Origin: Hymenolepis diminuta
Lineage: Eukaryota; Platyhelminthes; Cestoda; Cyclophyllidea; Hymenolepididae
DNA length: 64,000 bases
NCBI GenBank assembly: GCA_900708905.1
Contig: CAADRB010000024.1
Coordinates: 1,088,723 to 1,152,722, forward strand
Direction: 5' to 3'
Positions 1 to 14,400 of this stretch are shown piece after piece. Position 1 is the first letter of the stretch, and each line of letters begins with the position of its first letter. A model generated the notes under the pieces. That model was not told the DNA's origin, searched no databases, and saw nothing but the letters and a program-made list of their open reading frames with translations. A program made the translations under genes and the position numbers.

Positions 1-977
1 GGGGTTAGATAAAAGCATGCATAATGAAAAGGCAAAATCAAATCAGCGGGAAACATAAAATTAAAAAAATGCAATAGCAGAGCAGCGCAGATTTTCGAAA
101 AAAAGAGAGAAATTAAAACAAATCAGTATAATGTTATCAAAAGCGCTTATTACCGCGACGCGCTCTTTGGAGGTGTTAGTAAAACGACCGAGCTGCAAAT
201 TAGAATAAAGTGGGGGGTGAAAGGGCGGTGAATGAGCAAGAGGCAGCAGAGTGAGGTGAGTTGAGTGTTTAATCACAATTAATATTGTAAAAATAATTCC
301 AGAAGCGTTTTGAAATTTGCTTGGTTTTGTGTGTATTTTGAATTTGGCCATGTATTATTATTATTATTATTGAAGCTATTTTGCTTACAATTTCTCTAGT
401 GCTTCTATTATCGGATTTGTAAAATCTTCTTCATCTGGAAATGAAAGACTTAAATTGAATACTCCGATGGTATTTACTAGAATCTTCAACAGAAAAAAGA
501 ACAGGAAAAGTACCTTACGGCTATTTCTTCTTCTACTTCATTTAAAAATTCAGTTTTATAAGGATTTTCCTTTTTCCTAAAATAATACATTTATCACCGC
601 CTGATACCTCTATTCACATTATTTTTCAATAGTTCGATCGTCAAAAGCTCACTTTCTAAAATTGGTGAATTTTGCTATTACAATTTCTTTCAACAGTTGA
701 TCTTTGTAAATAAGCGCAAGTTTGTCGCTCCCGTATATCTCTGCATATTTAAGAAGATTCGAATTGAAACGTCGTTAGATATTTTTGCTTTTTAATCCCA
801 ACATCTCAAAATCACTTGAAATTCTAATTCTAAACGACTGCATATTAGTAAACAAGTCAATTAAACAACGAAAGTTAGAACATTTAAACACAGAAACTGA
901 AATCTGCTCCTTCCTGGCTAACTAACCTCAAGCTAAAAATCTGAAATAATGCATATTAAGCATAATCTCGGTTCTAC
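1..977. other. Sequence 3' of FHOD, no gene seen
   Basis: AT-rich sequence downstream of the FHOD stop. I see no convincing coding frame on either strand. A short ATT microsatellite lies at about 353-371. No canonical AATAAA was found close to the FHOD stop; an ATTAAA variant on the minus strand at about 791-796 is a possible weak poly(A) signal. Confidence 0.5.
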
Positions 978-2460
978 TTATACAATTGTAGTAGACAAGG
1001 TTCTGGGGGAGGAATGCTTACTGGATTGCCGAGTGCGTTCTTGAACACGTCTGCGTTCCTTAGAAGGACCACGTCTACCCAGTGTTCCACCAACCGGAGC
1101 CACTGAGGAGGCGCGATCACAGGCATCAAGAAGAGCGCTACCTTCACGAACCTCTCGACTGTCTTTTCGTCCAGCCAATTCCTGTACGGAACTTGGAAGA
1201 CAAGGACTAGCTCCGCGGTCTCTGTTCCGCTTTGCGTTCGAAACTTAATAATAAAAACAAAATATTGTCAATTTATTTGCACGCATATGAGATATATCAT
1301 GCATAGAAAAGCGATGGTGGTTAAACCCAGGTTATGATAGTGCATTTAGATTACTTCATGCGATGAAATTCTGTAATTGTTACTAACAAATTATAAGTAG
1401 ATTGTCTTCCTTTTGAGTCCGCACACATACACACATATACATAGCAAAAGCATAAGCGCCGTTTCCGATCTGCCAGCACTTTGGAAAAAGCGAAGCCTAT
1501 CTTCATTTGCCCTTCTAATAATAACCGCTACTAAATTAATAACACTGTATAACAATATTCGATCACAGAACCATTTTATCACGCATTTAGCAAAAATTTT
1601 CACATTTTGGCAGAAAATGCCAAATATTACTTAACTATTCACGTGCCCGCTTAAATAACTGACACTGGAAGTAGCTAAACAATTGACTGGTTATAAGAAA
1701 ATTTTTTATTAGTGCTGGTTGTCATAAGGGACTAGTTTTTAATAAGTTTACACAATTCTTTCCAGCTTACCACTGTTTAGATTGGTTTTAATTAAGGTAT
1801 TTAACTTTGAACAAATTAGAAATATTAAAGCATTTAAATGAGTGAAAATCGGTGTTAGATTTCTTAAATCAAAGTGATGAATAGCGAAGCTCAGCGAAGC
1901 ATTCAGGTGCCACGAGAAATTAAGATCAGCAGTTGTGACCTCTCCCTAGACCCCCACTTACTGATATTTGAACTATTACTCAAGCGTCGAGAGCCAGCAT
2001 CCAGTCTGGGTAAGAGTGGATAGGGTGACTCACTCGACTCTCGTCGACTTGACAACACTTGACGCAGTTCCATGTCATCTGCGGCTTGTTGCTTGGATAT
2101 CACTGGAGCAGCCCGAATCCTTGGTACCTAAAAATCGCATGTAAATCAAGATTAAATCAAACCGATCTCAAGTAATTAGAAGATGATATCATGCCTACTC
2201 CATGGTATAATTCTAATGAATTCAGTGCTATTTGATTCTATGAGATTAATGGATGAATGGGTGAATGAATGAAGGGTTGATAAGCAGTAGATGCTTTCTA
2301 AGATGCTACTATGCTCTAATACAAGTAATATATAATTTACGTTAATTCAGGCATGGGAGATGAGATAGCGAAGCGTCGTGAATTGAATACACGCTAGCTA
2401 TGTAAAAAAACTTACGTCAAGACGACGAATTGAGGAGTTCGCATCTTCCATATTAAGAAC
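978..2460 (-). other. FHOD: FHOD DAD and basic tail (exons 22-24)
   Basis: Exon 22 (2416-2460) is 45 nt, phase 0 at both ends, so it could be skipped without a frameshift. Exon 23 (1962-2127) carries the diaphanous autoregulatory domain, read as [18 protein letters not shown], matching the family pattern of a methionine/leucine helix followed by basic and serine residues. Two RRxS-type basophilic kinase sites sit right after the helix. In vertebrate FHOD1/FHOD3, ROCK phosphorylation in this stretch relieves autoinhibition; that it happens here is inference. The tail ends with a basic KERRR cluster and the stop at 978-980. Confidence 0.85.
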
Positions 2461-5400
2461 CTAGCATAGGGAGGGGATTCAAGGATGAATTTTTGGATCA
2501 ATAATCATGAAAGCAGAATTTGACACCATCAAAGTGACGAGGAAATAGGAATTGACTAGTAGACGAAAGCAGAAAAGTAACTTACATCGTCAATTAATTT
2601 TCCTCTGGTTTGCCTCCGTTCCTTATCGCTGGCCTTTTTAGCATTTTGCTCGAGGATTCGCTCCCTGGTTGTTCGATATTCCAGGGAGAATTCGGCCAGA
2701 ATTCGACAGAAATGACCAATTGCCATGTTTTCTGCCCGATTTGGTGGAAAACCTAAGTAGACTAGAAGTTGACGATACCTGAAATTCAAAATTTCCAAAC
2801 AGTTGGATCGTGAATAATAAGCAGCAGAAGTTGTTGAATATATTCAAAAAGATTTACCGTTTTACAGCCCTTCTTTTAACTATCTTCATAGCGATTATTC
2901 GATCAGCCGCATCTGCAATAAAATCTGCCAACCTGAAAAAATTAAAATATTAATTTAAAAATAACTGTATTTTTAATAAGTATTGTTTGTGTTTAAGTGA
3001 GGTGTAGCTGATATCTGTTAGGATATATCCACAAATGGACATGCATTTATAAAGCTATTAAAGACAGCAATTTGGTAGTTAAAATTTGTATATACTTTCA
3101 TCAAAAGCGTATTCAAATTGTTCTGAATGCGGATTTTAAAACAAACACCCTTGTGATTAAATATTTACCGTTTATATCATGCAAGCGAAAACTTAGATCA
3201 TATGTATAAATGTGAGGATAAGTAAATGCTATTAGGAATAAAATAAATATTTCCGATTATAAATTAAGCAATAAATGAAGTATTAATATTAATATGAAGT
3301 TATAATGTACAGGTTATTAGTAATACAATTGCTAAGGTAATTTCACAAGTTGCAAAGCTCTAAAATTATTTTCAGTTTTCGCTGACTCTACCTGTCCATA
3401 TTTCCGTTAGCTGATGAATCGTTAACAGTGCTAGGGAAATTTATGAATTTTAATAATAATAATAATAATATGAATCTAGAAATATTGGAATACAGTTGTA
3501 GAATATTTACAAATGTTCCCTAATGATGTTCTGTTAGTGATTAATTAATCCGTTAAAGGATGTGTTGACAAAAAATATGGGTGTGAAGCTCGTATTTCAC
3601 AATCCCCCCTTGTAGATCAGAATTTTAAAAAATCGCTGGATTCGCATCGATAAGTATCGATTTCGTGATCTCTGCCTGGCAGACGTGTACCTTGTTCTCT
3701 GTGTCACCGGTGCAAATTGACGGGAAAATGCTTACAAACAGTTATCATGGGCAGATGGACAACATCGTGGAACCTGCCTGATTTGAAAAATAACATTCTG
3801 ACAATCCTATTTATTCAGTAAACTCTTTCTTCTTCTACTTTACTAGAAATATATCCCGAAATGTCCATGTGCATGTTTATGAGATGTGAAACGAGTGTTA
3901 AGAAGGATGAAAAAAGCACACAGATTCAAATAAATGCGAAACGAAATAACGATCGGATACACTATCCAATAATAACCGAATTGCACATTGAATAAACTAA
4001 ATGCGCAGTCATTTGAAATGGTGACATCCACAAATGATTTTCACTGTCGATATTGCTAATTACATGGCTATTTCCAGAGCTTGTGATGCATACCACCTGC
4101 CATACTCGTCTTCAAGCCTTTAAATTAATAACAAATAAATAAGTGCATCGAGTCAAATGGTTGGGGCAGAAATCAAGGCGAAACAATGTGACATCAGTCT
4201 TAGACGGAGAGCGCAACTACTCACTTGTTATTGACGACAAAATTGCGATTTGTGCTGCAGTAGATTGTCTGATAGTGTTCCCACGCTCGTCGACAATCAT
4301 GCTCGACTTTTTCTAGTCTTTTATCTAACTCGTCCCAGTCAACACGATGACAGCGACAAACCGCTCCCATTTCTGAGTGCAAATCTACAAAAGATAAGTA
4401 TTCTACTTTTAATTCTATTTGTATGAATCTCATATATTTAATGCGAGGCTGTTATTCACCCGTGCTTTCAGGAAACAGTTCAAGCACAGTTGAGCAGACA
4501 TGATGAAGAAGACTATGTTTGTGCTTGGTGTCCTTAACCTCTGGTAAACGGTCAAGATATTCAGGATTGAAACCCCAGGACTCGCTGGAATTGAGAAAGT
4601 TGCCCATAGCAAGAATGACGGAGAGAATGCAACGAAAGGTTTGTGACTCTTGAATATCATACACCGCCTACAATGGATGTGATTACAATGAAGTCTACTG
4701 ATAAGGAATAAATATAGGAGTTAGGTAGTGAGATTTACCTGCTTGAGATCAGTTAGTGGTTCAATGATCTCAGCCTCCATGGACTCATAGTCGAGTTTAA
4801 AGAGCCAGAGTTCAAGTCTCGCCTTGAGATGGGAGACTTCGGAAAGGGTTAGAAGGAACTCCTCTGCTTTGCCCAGTTGGATATCGGAGTGTTCTCGCTT
4901 TGCAGCAATGATCTTGTCACGTTCTTCATCCGTTGGAAGCATGGTGGTTAACAATTGCTAGCAAAAAATTTTTTCGTTTTGAATTCTCAGTAAGTTAGAT
5001 CTGTAATTCATGATACACAATATGTGGTATACACTACTGAAATCCTCCGGAAGTAAACGTACCTCAATGCCCTCACGATTAATCACCGAAGAGTCCATTT
5101 TAATCAAAGCATTGCTGATAGTTCTCAGTGGTGGAAGAACCTTCATGCCAATATTGATGGCATTGGATCTTTTCACATCCAAAATCTCAATCTTTTTATT
5201 CGCTGTATCGTGTTTCTACAAAGAAAACAAACGAAATAGAGAAATACCGGAAATATCGAATGAAATTTAATGGGAGTCACATCTGGAACTTACCATAACT
5301 TTAATTTCTGTGACTTTATTCTCAAACAATTCCTCTAGATGTTTGTAATCCAGAGATACAGGTATAACATGCGTCCAGATTGTGGAATTTTTGAGTTCCT

Positions 5401-8400
5401 CCATTACCTTCTTAGCTTCTTCTTCTTTGGCTGCGGTTGAAATCGGAGCCTTCTTGGCGGATTTAAAATCAACTTGATCCCGTCCAGGAGCTTTCGCAGC
5501 CTTTTCAAGAGCTTCAATATCGCGGGGTTTCGGAACCCACTCTGTCCAGTGAAGACGAACAGTCCGGTTCTGCTTTTGGACTCGAGCGCCTGGAGGAGGT
5601 GGAAGATTGTTCAGGAGAGTGTTTGAAGATGTGGACTTTCCGAAAGGCGGGGGAGGGGGAGGAATGCCACCTAAAAAACAAAGATTGTTAAAACTTATAT
5701 ATTTTTTTACAAACTAATTTTTTGAGTATAGCTATCTAGATTGTAAGCAGTATGCATGTCTTGTCTCCCACACAGTTATTTTTCGCTCATTAAAACGTGG
5801 CGTAAAAAAGATCAGAGGTGTTCTTTCTAGTGTCTTCTGGATCATTATTGCGTATTACCTAGTAATTTACACTATGCTAAATATAGATCGAATAGCCTTT
5901 GTAAATGAAGATTTAAAATTTGCCGACTCTTATTATTGATTTCAGTTACAAGGAAGTAGTAGCTAAGTGGAAGCTGCAAGAACCATACCATTTTATTATG
6001 ATAAACTTGTGTCAATAAAAGGGAAATTTGACTTTCAGGTATTCATTGCAAAAATAAATGAAAGAGAATTCCGTTCATCCCAATATACTTAAATCTATTA
6101 CTTGTTATCGATGGAATGGTAGTCTACCCGGGAACAAACCTCTTCATAGGTAATCCATTTCCCCATTGTTGTTTATCTTTGACCAAGAACTTTTAATTGG
6201 ATTTTAATATCACTCTTTGTCCTTTCGGAATAACTCACCTCCACCCCCTCTTCTTCCCCTCATAATAATGGAATCATATAAACCCAAACACAAAATGAAA
6301 AAATCTCCCATCTTACAGTTTCAGTTCTCTACAACACGGCTTAAATGATGATCCGCTTATAAAAGAACTATTGAGAAGTAGTTACAATTTCGAATTCTCG
6401 AGAATTAGATACAAAAAGTTGTCAAGTAATCATAATTAAAAGATTTTATGAAGTCAGTCACACACAAAGTAGCAAGGAAATAAAACTATGACTTGGATAC
6501 TAGTAATAAAAGTGAAAGCAACAACTTCAAAGATAACAAACCGAAAAGGTTGAAGAGTGAAGCTCCATATGCAAAGGCTTGGTAAATGTGATAAATTGAT
6601 CGATAGCACAACGATAGATCACATAACTTTCAAACTTCGTGTTTGATAAAGAGAAGGTCATAAAGGAAATTCCGCCTCTCATACAGGCACATAAAGAAGA
6701 GCAAAAAACAACGATGACACTGCTCAATAGAAAATAATTGTGACCAATTTGAGAACTTGATACAATTGCCACAAGTTCCAATCAACAGAGAGGGTTATGC
6801 CAATAAGCTAAAAGGATTCAAAAAGTTTCAAAAAAGCCTGAATTGATTAATAGGATACTTTTTGGAAGTTAATATCGAAGAGATTGCAATCGAAGATTAC
6901 ACTCTGAAAATAACCTATAGGCGTAATTTAATTAAATAACTATATTCAATTTTATTATGAGAACATTAATGAATGTTCGAAAGTATCCGTCCATCAAGGT
7001 AGATGAAATAATGTATTTGAAGTTATTCAAACCTTGAAGTATTTCGAGTACTGATAACTGAGAAGATTCCGGGTGAGAATCGAATTAACACGAATACGGG
7101 GGTGGCGATACATTTTATTGCGTAATTGAGCACAATTAAATCCGTTTGTATCAACCGTATGTCAGGTGTCACCAACCTCAGTTAAAGACCAGTGCAATTT
7201 CTTCCACTATCAAACGAATTAGATCAGACTTTGAAATATGGTACTATAAGCACGTTTTACTCAATAATTAAGCTCAAACTAATAATAACGTGCACAAACA
7301 CCTCTGGTCTAAAGGGTCATAAAGACAAAGAGGTAAAATCACAATTTAACCTAAAGAGAAACATTTATATTTCAGAATTATAGACCTCCAATTTTGGTCC
7401 AAAATGAGATTTTATTCAGTTGACTAAAACTATCAGCCATCAGCTCTGAATTCTAAGCGTATTATCCAAGTACAACAACTTTTCAGCAATGAATCTTCAT
7501 AAATGTAAGCATTTATGTAATCCAGTTGATTGAAAATAGATTGTAGTTGTTCACTCTGAGGTAAGATTTGTACATTTACCAAAGAGAGAGGGAAAAGGAG
7601 ATAATGGACATTTCCATCTTGAAATTATGATCGGTGACTCTTTGTTCCTTACATCATCAGGATACCTAAATAATTACCTTGTGGTGATCAGGAACTATTT
7701 GCGTTAACTGTCAGTTTTCATACACAGTAATATTTATACACTTATATTTAATTTTTATGACTTTAGCAGAAAGCGTAAACCTCAAATTGCACAGGTTGGG
7801 CGGTGGTAAATCTCGCATCTTCAAGTGCTAGTTGCTGATGTAATTTGAACATTATAGACTTGACATATTCATATATTTCGCGGGGTATAGTCGGTAAACT
7901 AGGATAAAGTGTTAACAACCAACCCACTGTTCTCTTTATGTGGGTAGCTGATAAGAGGATAAATAAAGCTCAAGGCTAGAGTTTGTGGTCCGTTTTAATG
8001 AGTGATTTCCATGAGATGTTTCTAAATCGTCCAATGCGTTAGCACACGCCGCTCCTGTATTCTGGTGATATCTATTGGGGAGAGAGATCATAAACTTCCT
8101 AGCATTGCGACGATTTAGAAGAATCTTACTTTACTAAACTGACTTTACCCAAACCTGTATAAGTTATCAGAACAGTAATGGCAACGGAACCTCACCAGGT
8201 CCACCGGGAGGAGGTGGTGGAGGAGGCGGCGGGGGCCCGAGGAGTCCTCCGGGTGGGGGAGGGGGAGGAGGTGGTGGCGGTGGAATTCCGCTATTCATCG
8301 CTGGCCCACCACCAGGACCAACAGGACCATTCAATTCATCCTCCGATATGTCCAAATCGTCAAATTCACGATCTTTCACTCGAAGTGGGCGATTGGTCAC

Positions 8401-11400
8401 CTTCTTCTCATGATCCATCCAGAAGTAATCAACATCCTTCAACTTTGGAGGCTCAGGTTTTGGCTGTTCAACCTAGAGGTAGAAAATGTATTAATATATT
8501 TTTATTTCGGTAATACTGCATCTAGCCTTATTTTATTAGAAATGCTGATGGTAAGGTTTCAGCAATAGTTACAGCACAAGCAAGTTGGGGAGCCTTCAAA
8601 TAGAAATTCTTACTTCCTGTTCTTTTTCCTGGAAGTTAAAAAATAGAACTCCGCAATATAAAAAAGTATAACATTTAAGTCATTTAAAAATAGATATTGA
8701 GTTTTTAGATAAATATACATGGTTATGTTTGCCAATGTAAGTAAATTTTGTTGTCTCAATCTTCAGCTGATTAAATAATGCCGATCAATAAACACTGAAT
8801 ATTGTTGACAAGTACTTTTCTGTAATCAAGGAAACAAATCGTGAAATTTGAAATTTGGCTCGTGAACTATCCATTTAGTAAATTTTGTACAAAAAGCAAA
8901 CTATGGAAGACTCTGTGATATTTTGACATTGCTCTCAATATCGTTCTGATCACCCCCCCCCCTTTATCATTTCTTGAGCTTTCTCTTAACCAATTTCAGT
9001 TGCTCCCCGGAGTTAAAAATTGCAAAATTTATTTGAAATATTGTTGGTAATAATAATAAAATTAAGAAAGTCTCGAATAACTTCAGAAATTTAATACTTG
9101 CTTCCAGATTCCTTCTTTTCCAAATATTGTTATATCACTGGTGGATTTATCTACCTGCTCATTGTTGTAAGAATAAACAAATGTATCAAGGTAGAATGAA
9201 CAAGCACTCAAATAAATCAATGGGATTAATGAGTTCTAAACATCGCAGACATGAAATTTAAAATGGAGGAACATTATAATATGAATCATGTCCCCTATGA
9301 GAAAGAAAACAATTCAAACAAACAAACAAATCAAATCATATATATATATATATATCCTCCGCTCTTTCTAAATCTGATTGGACCAGTTTACGGCTATGCG
9401 TACTCTAATGATTTTCCATGATTTCAACTTGTGCAAGGTTTTGCTCTTCCATGGGCAATAATAACCACGGATATTAACAATTTGAGAGAAACGGGGAAAT
9501 ATGCATGACGGTACAAATATTCCAGAAAGACTTTAGATTTTAGTTTGCCCTGAATGACTCATAGCTGTTCCAATTTAACGACGACTTTGGAAGTGGGCAC
9601 TTATTTTGCGGTGACACAGTTAACAGATGTCGAACATTTACCTCGTAAAACATGCGTACAAATCGTTTCTAGGCATCGCCTAATTGGGGTCAATGGGCGT
9701 ATATCATAATCCTTTAATTTAGAAGCCACGTAACTAGAACGGGAGCGTATAAAAAAGGAAAGTATATGGTAAAATGCAACACTGTTTATTTTCGTTAACC
9801 TGTTGGCCGTTCAGTGCTTATTATCTGCAATTAACTTATCGACATGGATAAGACCAAACCAGTCGCATATAGTGTCAAGGTCAGTCATTGTCAAGATTGT
9901 CAATCATCACAAATCTGACAGGAGGAATCCCCAATAGGATAAACACAAATATTCCTATCCAGCACCAGCATGAATGTATATCCCCATTTTTAAACAAAGA
10001 CAAGATGACAGAACATCATATCACCAGTCGTCTCCATAGTAATCAATCATCCATCGGAATTGGATGGATTGCTAAGACTAAGAGCGACAGTGATTAAGGT
10101 GTAAAAGCAGCCATTTTGGTCTAAAGGCAGTGTTATCCTAAAACTTGACTCCAGAATTTCTGAGAGTAAAGGACCTTTGTAGTGAGCGAACTCTGGGCAA
10201 TAATAATCCACAAAGTAAAGCTGTGTATAGATTTTAAGTTCTTTACAATCAGTCAAGGTAAAAGTATATAAATAATTATTAAATATTTTCTCTTGACGCA
10301 ATTAATCTTTTATTTTATGTTTTCTTTCCTTTATTATTGAAATAACGAATAACCCCCACGTTGTTTATGTGAACTAATGTGACTCACGCAATAGTATACA
10401 TTGTTCGAATTAAACTGTAATAAGTTTTCGCTATAACAACGAGAACTGAGATTTTGGCTTGAAAATCATAAAAGAACCACTGAATGCATTGTCTCAAGTT
10501 TAATTTAGATACATTTTAGCTGAAAACTAAGAATGGCGAAATTTTGACCAACCTTTGCAGGAACCGCACTATCACTTGGAGAACCTCCTGGTGCCATGGG
10601 TAGCCGATTGATAGTGGCGGCCAACTTTTCTTTGGTTGCAGAAACTGATCCGGGTTTGATGGAAGACGTCTTCGAAGAATCATGTGAGATCTAAAGGGAT
10701 AGTGGGACAAGAATATTGCTAGGTATTGCTAGAATACGTAAAATAACAATACCTAACTTTCCGTTTATTTATAAAGTTAAAGTTATTCTTGAATAGGAAG
10801 ATGAGTAGGTTATAAACAAAAAAATCTGGGGAAGGGTGATTTAGTCAATGAAAATTTTATATTAGTAGAGACAAATATTTTATAATTATTAAAATGAGTA
10901 GAAGATTGAAATAAATATTTACCTCTGATTTTGTGCTGTCTTTTTGCTCCTCCTCTACAAATTGGGAAAAAGGCAAAATGAATTTTTGTTCTTTCTAGAA
11001 TACTTGAAAAGCCAATAATCAATACGAATCAGCAGAAGCAGGGATTAAATTTAAATGTCAAATCTTAGGGTTTGATCAATAGCAAAGGCAAAAAAATTAT
11101 TAGTGAGAGCAGTAGATTGTCAAAGATTGTCACTGATCGATGCTCTGCTCTGATTAACAGACAACTGGCAATCAACTTCACAACCAAGGATGCCACTTCA
11201 TTTGAGTCGTTAGCGTTAGAGCGGCAAAGCCTGATTATCGCTGATTTTTATCGCTCTCTACCTACCAAATTTATGAACCAAGTTGCTCAAGTTGGTGGAA
11301 ACTTGCTGAGAATAATTAACCAGTCCTCCAGAGTGAGTTTCATGATCATTCCCTTTACGATGACTTCCCAATTTATCTGTCTTTGTTTCTCCATTTTCAC

Positions 11401-14400
11401 CAGCTTTCTCAACCTCATTTTTATTATCTGATGTTAGACAAAGTTGAAGAAAGGAATGAAATCACATAAGACCTTTTTTAAAAGGAGCATTTCTCAGTTG
11501 AAAACTTACCGGGAGATTCTCGATTATCAGAAAACGTTACAATTCTTTGAGGTGGCATGTCATCTATATCACTACCACTTCCATCTTCTTGCTGGTGTCC
11601 ATTTTCTTGAGGTGCATTGCCATTTTCCTCTAATGCATCATCTTCAGCGATGCTTTCGTTGACAATGAGATTTTCGTAAAGATCTCGAACTGTTTGTCTT
11701 TGAAGTTCTATATTCCACCATTGTGTTAATCAATTAGCATTAAATCCGATTAATAAAATAAGACAATGATTATCCGAAATCAGAATTAAAAATCAAAAAG
11801 GTGAGAAATCAATATTAATTAGTGTTGTGAGAAATTAGAACGATCACCGAGTTTTGTTTTAGTGAACATCAACACCAAAAGGAAGTGAATTTAATAAACG
11901 CACGTGCATTTTGGATAGACGAGGGGAAATAGGGTAAAGGAATAAAAAGAAAAGATTATTTAAACTCTCAGAAGGACGAAGCACACGCCCTTATTCATAA
12001 AAATGACTTCTGGAAGGTGCATTAAGTGAACATTAATAACTTACCTGTAGTATGTCTTCTTGAACCTGTAATAATTTCATCCGTTACTCTTCTCGCGTGA
12101 TGTTTGTGTTCTTCTGATCCGTTACTAAAAAGAGAAAGGACAGTTAGGTAAGACAAGACCGTTTTGAATGTCATCCTACCGAAAGTAATAGTCATCTTGG
12201 TCTAAAAAGCAGTGTTTTTCACCCAAATAACTTGATTCAAGCATTTCCGTTTTGAGAGTAGAGCGCTGAAACACAACCGCACTTAACACTGAATGCTCAC
12301 AAATTAGAGCTCCGTCTAATTTGTCACCGAATTTATTAAGCCGATTCCACTTATATGACAAGTAGAGAATTTCTCAGACTAATTAAGAGCTCAAAATCAG
12401 TAGTAAAAATCTAGAACAGAGATCCACCTGTTTAGAGTCATTAAGATTACTTATCAACAGTATCCCCAAGGAATGGCTATTTCGTTCATTTGATCACATA
12501 AGGATGGAGGGTAATAACGTCCGTTCATTTTCATTTTTCGAATCTAATCAGCGATTAGAATCAATGTGACTGGCATAAGGTTGTCAGGGGGAATTTCCTT
12601 GATTGACATGGGGGTATTTTAGCGGAAAGGCGGTGAATTTGGTAATTAGATAAGTCAAATGGAGATATTATGAAGATTTTTTCTGAAAAATCATACAAAC
12701 TAAATAACACAGTAATATATCATCTGGGATCATTTCTACCTGTGAGACTAATGACAAAAGGAAAATGGAAAAAGAAATAGAAAATGCAACAATGTGGGGT
12801 TGTAATGCTAACAAAGATGGCTACATTGCAAGACGCATTACTTCTGAGTTCATCAGCCAACACAATCAAGGCACAAATTATTCGAAAACGATTGTATCTG
12901 AATATTGCTTGGTTAATCTTCATCTCGAAGACTATCGTTAATTAATTAGGATAAAGCAAGAAAATAATATATTCCGAAATGCTAAATAAGCATAGAAAGA
13001 TCTTTCAGTCTCCTTTCCTTACGTATCTTAGTCAGATTCATTTTTTATCACTTTGGTTGTTATTACAGCTATTATTTCCCAAATACATAAATTACTCATT
13101 TCACTCTTGATTGCTACTTAGGGTAATGTTTTATGCTAAAAGTAACCCACTGATTGTCTTTCCTAATGTTGGCCCTTCCTCCTATAAGTCTGTCAACGCA
13201 ACCTGACTTGAACTCACTATGACGTCAACGATTATGATCAAACATTAAATCCATGCACAATTTCAATTTTCTACCACATCGCTGGACATTCCATCTGGTT
13301 ATCCATATTGTAATTCCCTTCTCCACCAACTTATCTGCGAGTGAAGACTGTTTGAAGTTATGGGGCAATAGCTAACAGGTCAAATCTCATACTAGGGGTT
13401 AAAAATTGTGGCTACTACTTGAAGATGGTAGTGATGGTACTTAAGCAACAAGAGCATACGCACATCAGATATCTCATTTTGGTTCAGCCACAATCAATAG
13501 ACTTCCTTCTTACGACCAAGAGGGAATTAAACTTATAACCATAAAATTCCATCTTTTACCACAACAAATAACATGTTTATACACTAAGCACGCATATAAA
13601 TTTACACCTATAGGAAGAAATTCCAATAAAAACACATTTAAATAAACTCAGAGTTCCAAACTTACACAGCGACTCCACTTTCCTCTGGGAAAAAGCGTCT
13701 TGACCGTCGTTTTCGAACAGATTCACCATTAACTAATTCCGTAGGTGTGCCAGCGAGTTCCGCTCGACTTGGTCGAGGAGTTTGTCGAATATTATCAAGA
13801 GATTTTTCACCCAAATTCACCTGACTCTTCGTTCCGCCATCTTCGAAAATTAGACTTGCCTGTAAAATATAAAATTTAATTACCATCTAGAAAATTCAAA
13901 CTGGAGTTGTGAGATACTGATTCAATAAACTATGCACACAAATTTTATTTGATAAGCTAATTAACGCGTTACTAACAAGGAGATTAGGTTAGTAATCTCG
14001 TTCGCATGATTAATATTTTTTTGCAATCCTATTGGTTTATAGTGTTCTTATTTGATTTGTTACCAGTAGCGTAATTAACCAATTAAATTCTACTTCAACT
14101 CTGATTAGTGTAAAGTTCTGTTGCTCTCAGTAGAGACATGCCTACTCAAATAAGTAAAAATTAAAAAAATTACCTCATAGATTCTGAGTTGTTCTACAAG
14201 TACTGGGTCTGTGTTAGGATCCTTGAGAAGCTTTTCTGAAATTCCGCGCATTCCCTGATCTTCTAAGCAGTCGGTGATATCATAGAAAGTTTCTTGATCT
14301 GGAACTGCTGCTAAAATTTTGTTGATCAGAAGCATTGTCAGTCGGCTGAATTCCAAATCTCCTGACTCGTTTTGGAGTAGATCAATCAAGTAAGACCATG

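Larger units (their letters stand above)
2586..5570 (-). other. FHOD: FHOD FH2 actin-assembly domain (exons 15-21)
   Basis: FH2 begins in exon 15 near the RLHWTEW segment and ends in exon 21 near [14 protein letters not shown], about residues 665-1090. The lasso/linker, knob, coiled and post regions are all represented and there is no stop or frameshift. Core motifs seen include [61 protein letters not shown] and [20 protein letters not shown]. The domain looks functional. Two extra in-frame cassette exons may lie inside it (see 4097-4117 and 3392-3430). Confidence 0.92.

Noticed and set aside
8178..8513. 111-codon plus-strand open frame, glutamate/valine-rich
   Set aside because: It is the antisense of the FHOD FH1 exon; proline codons read backwards avoid stops.
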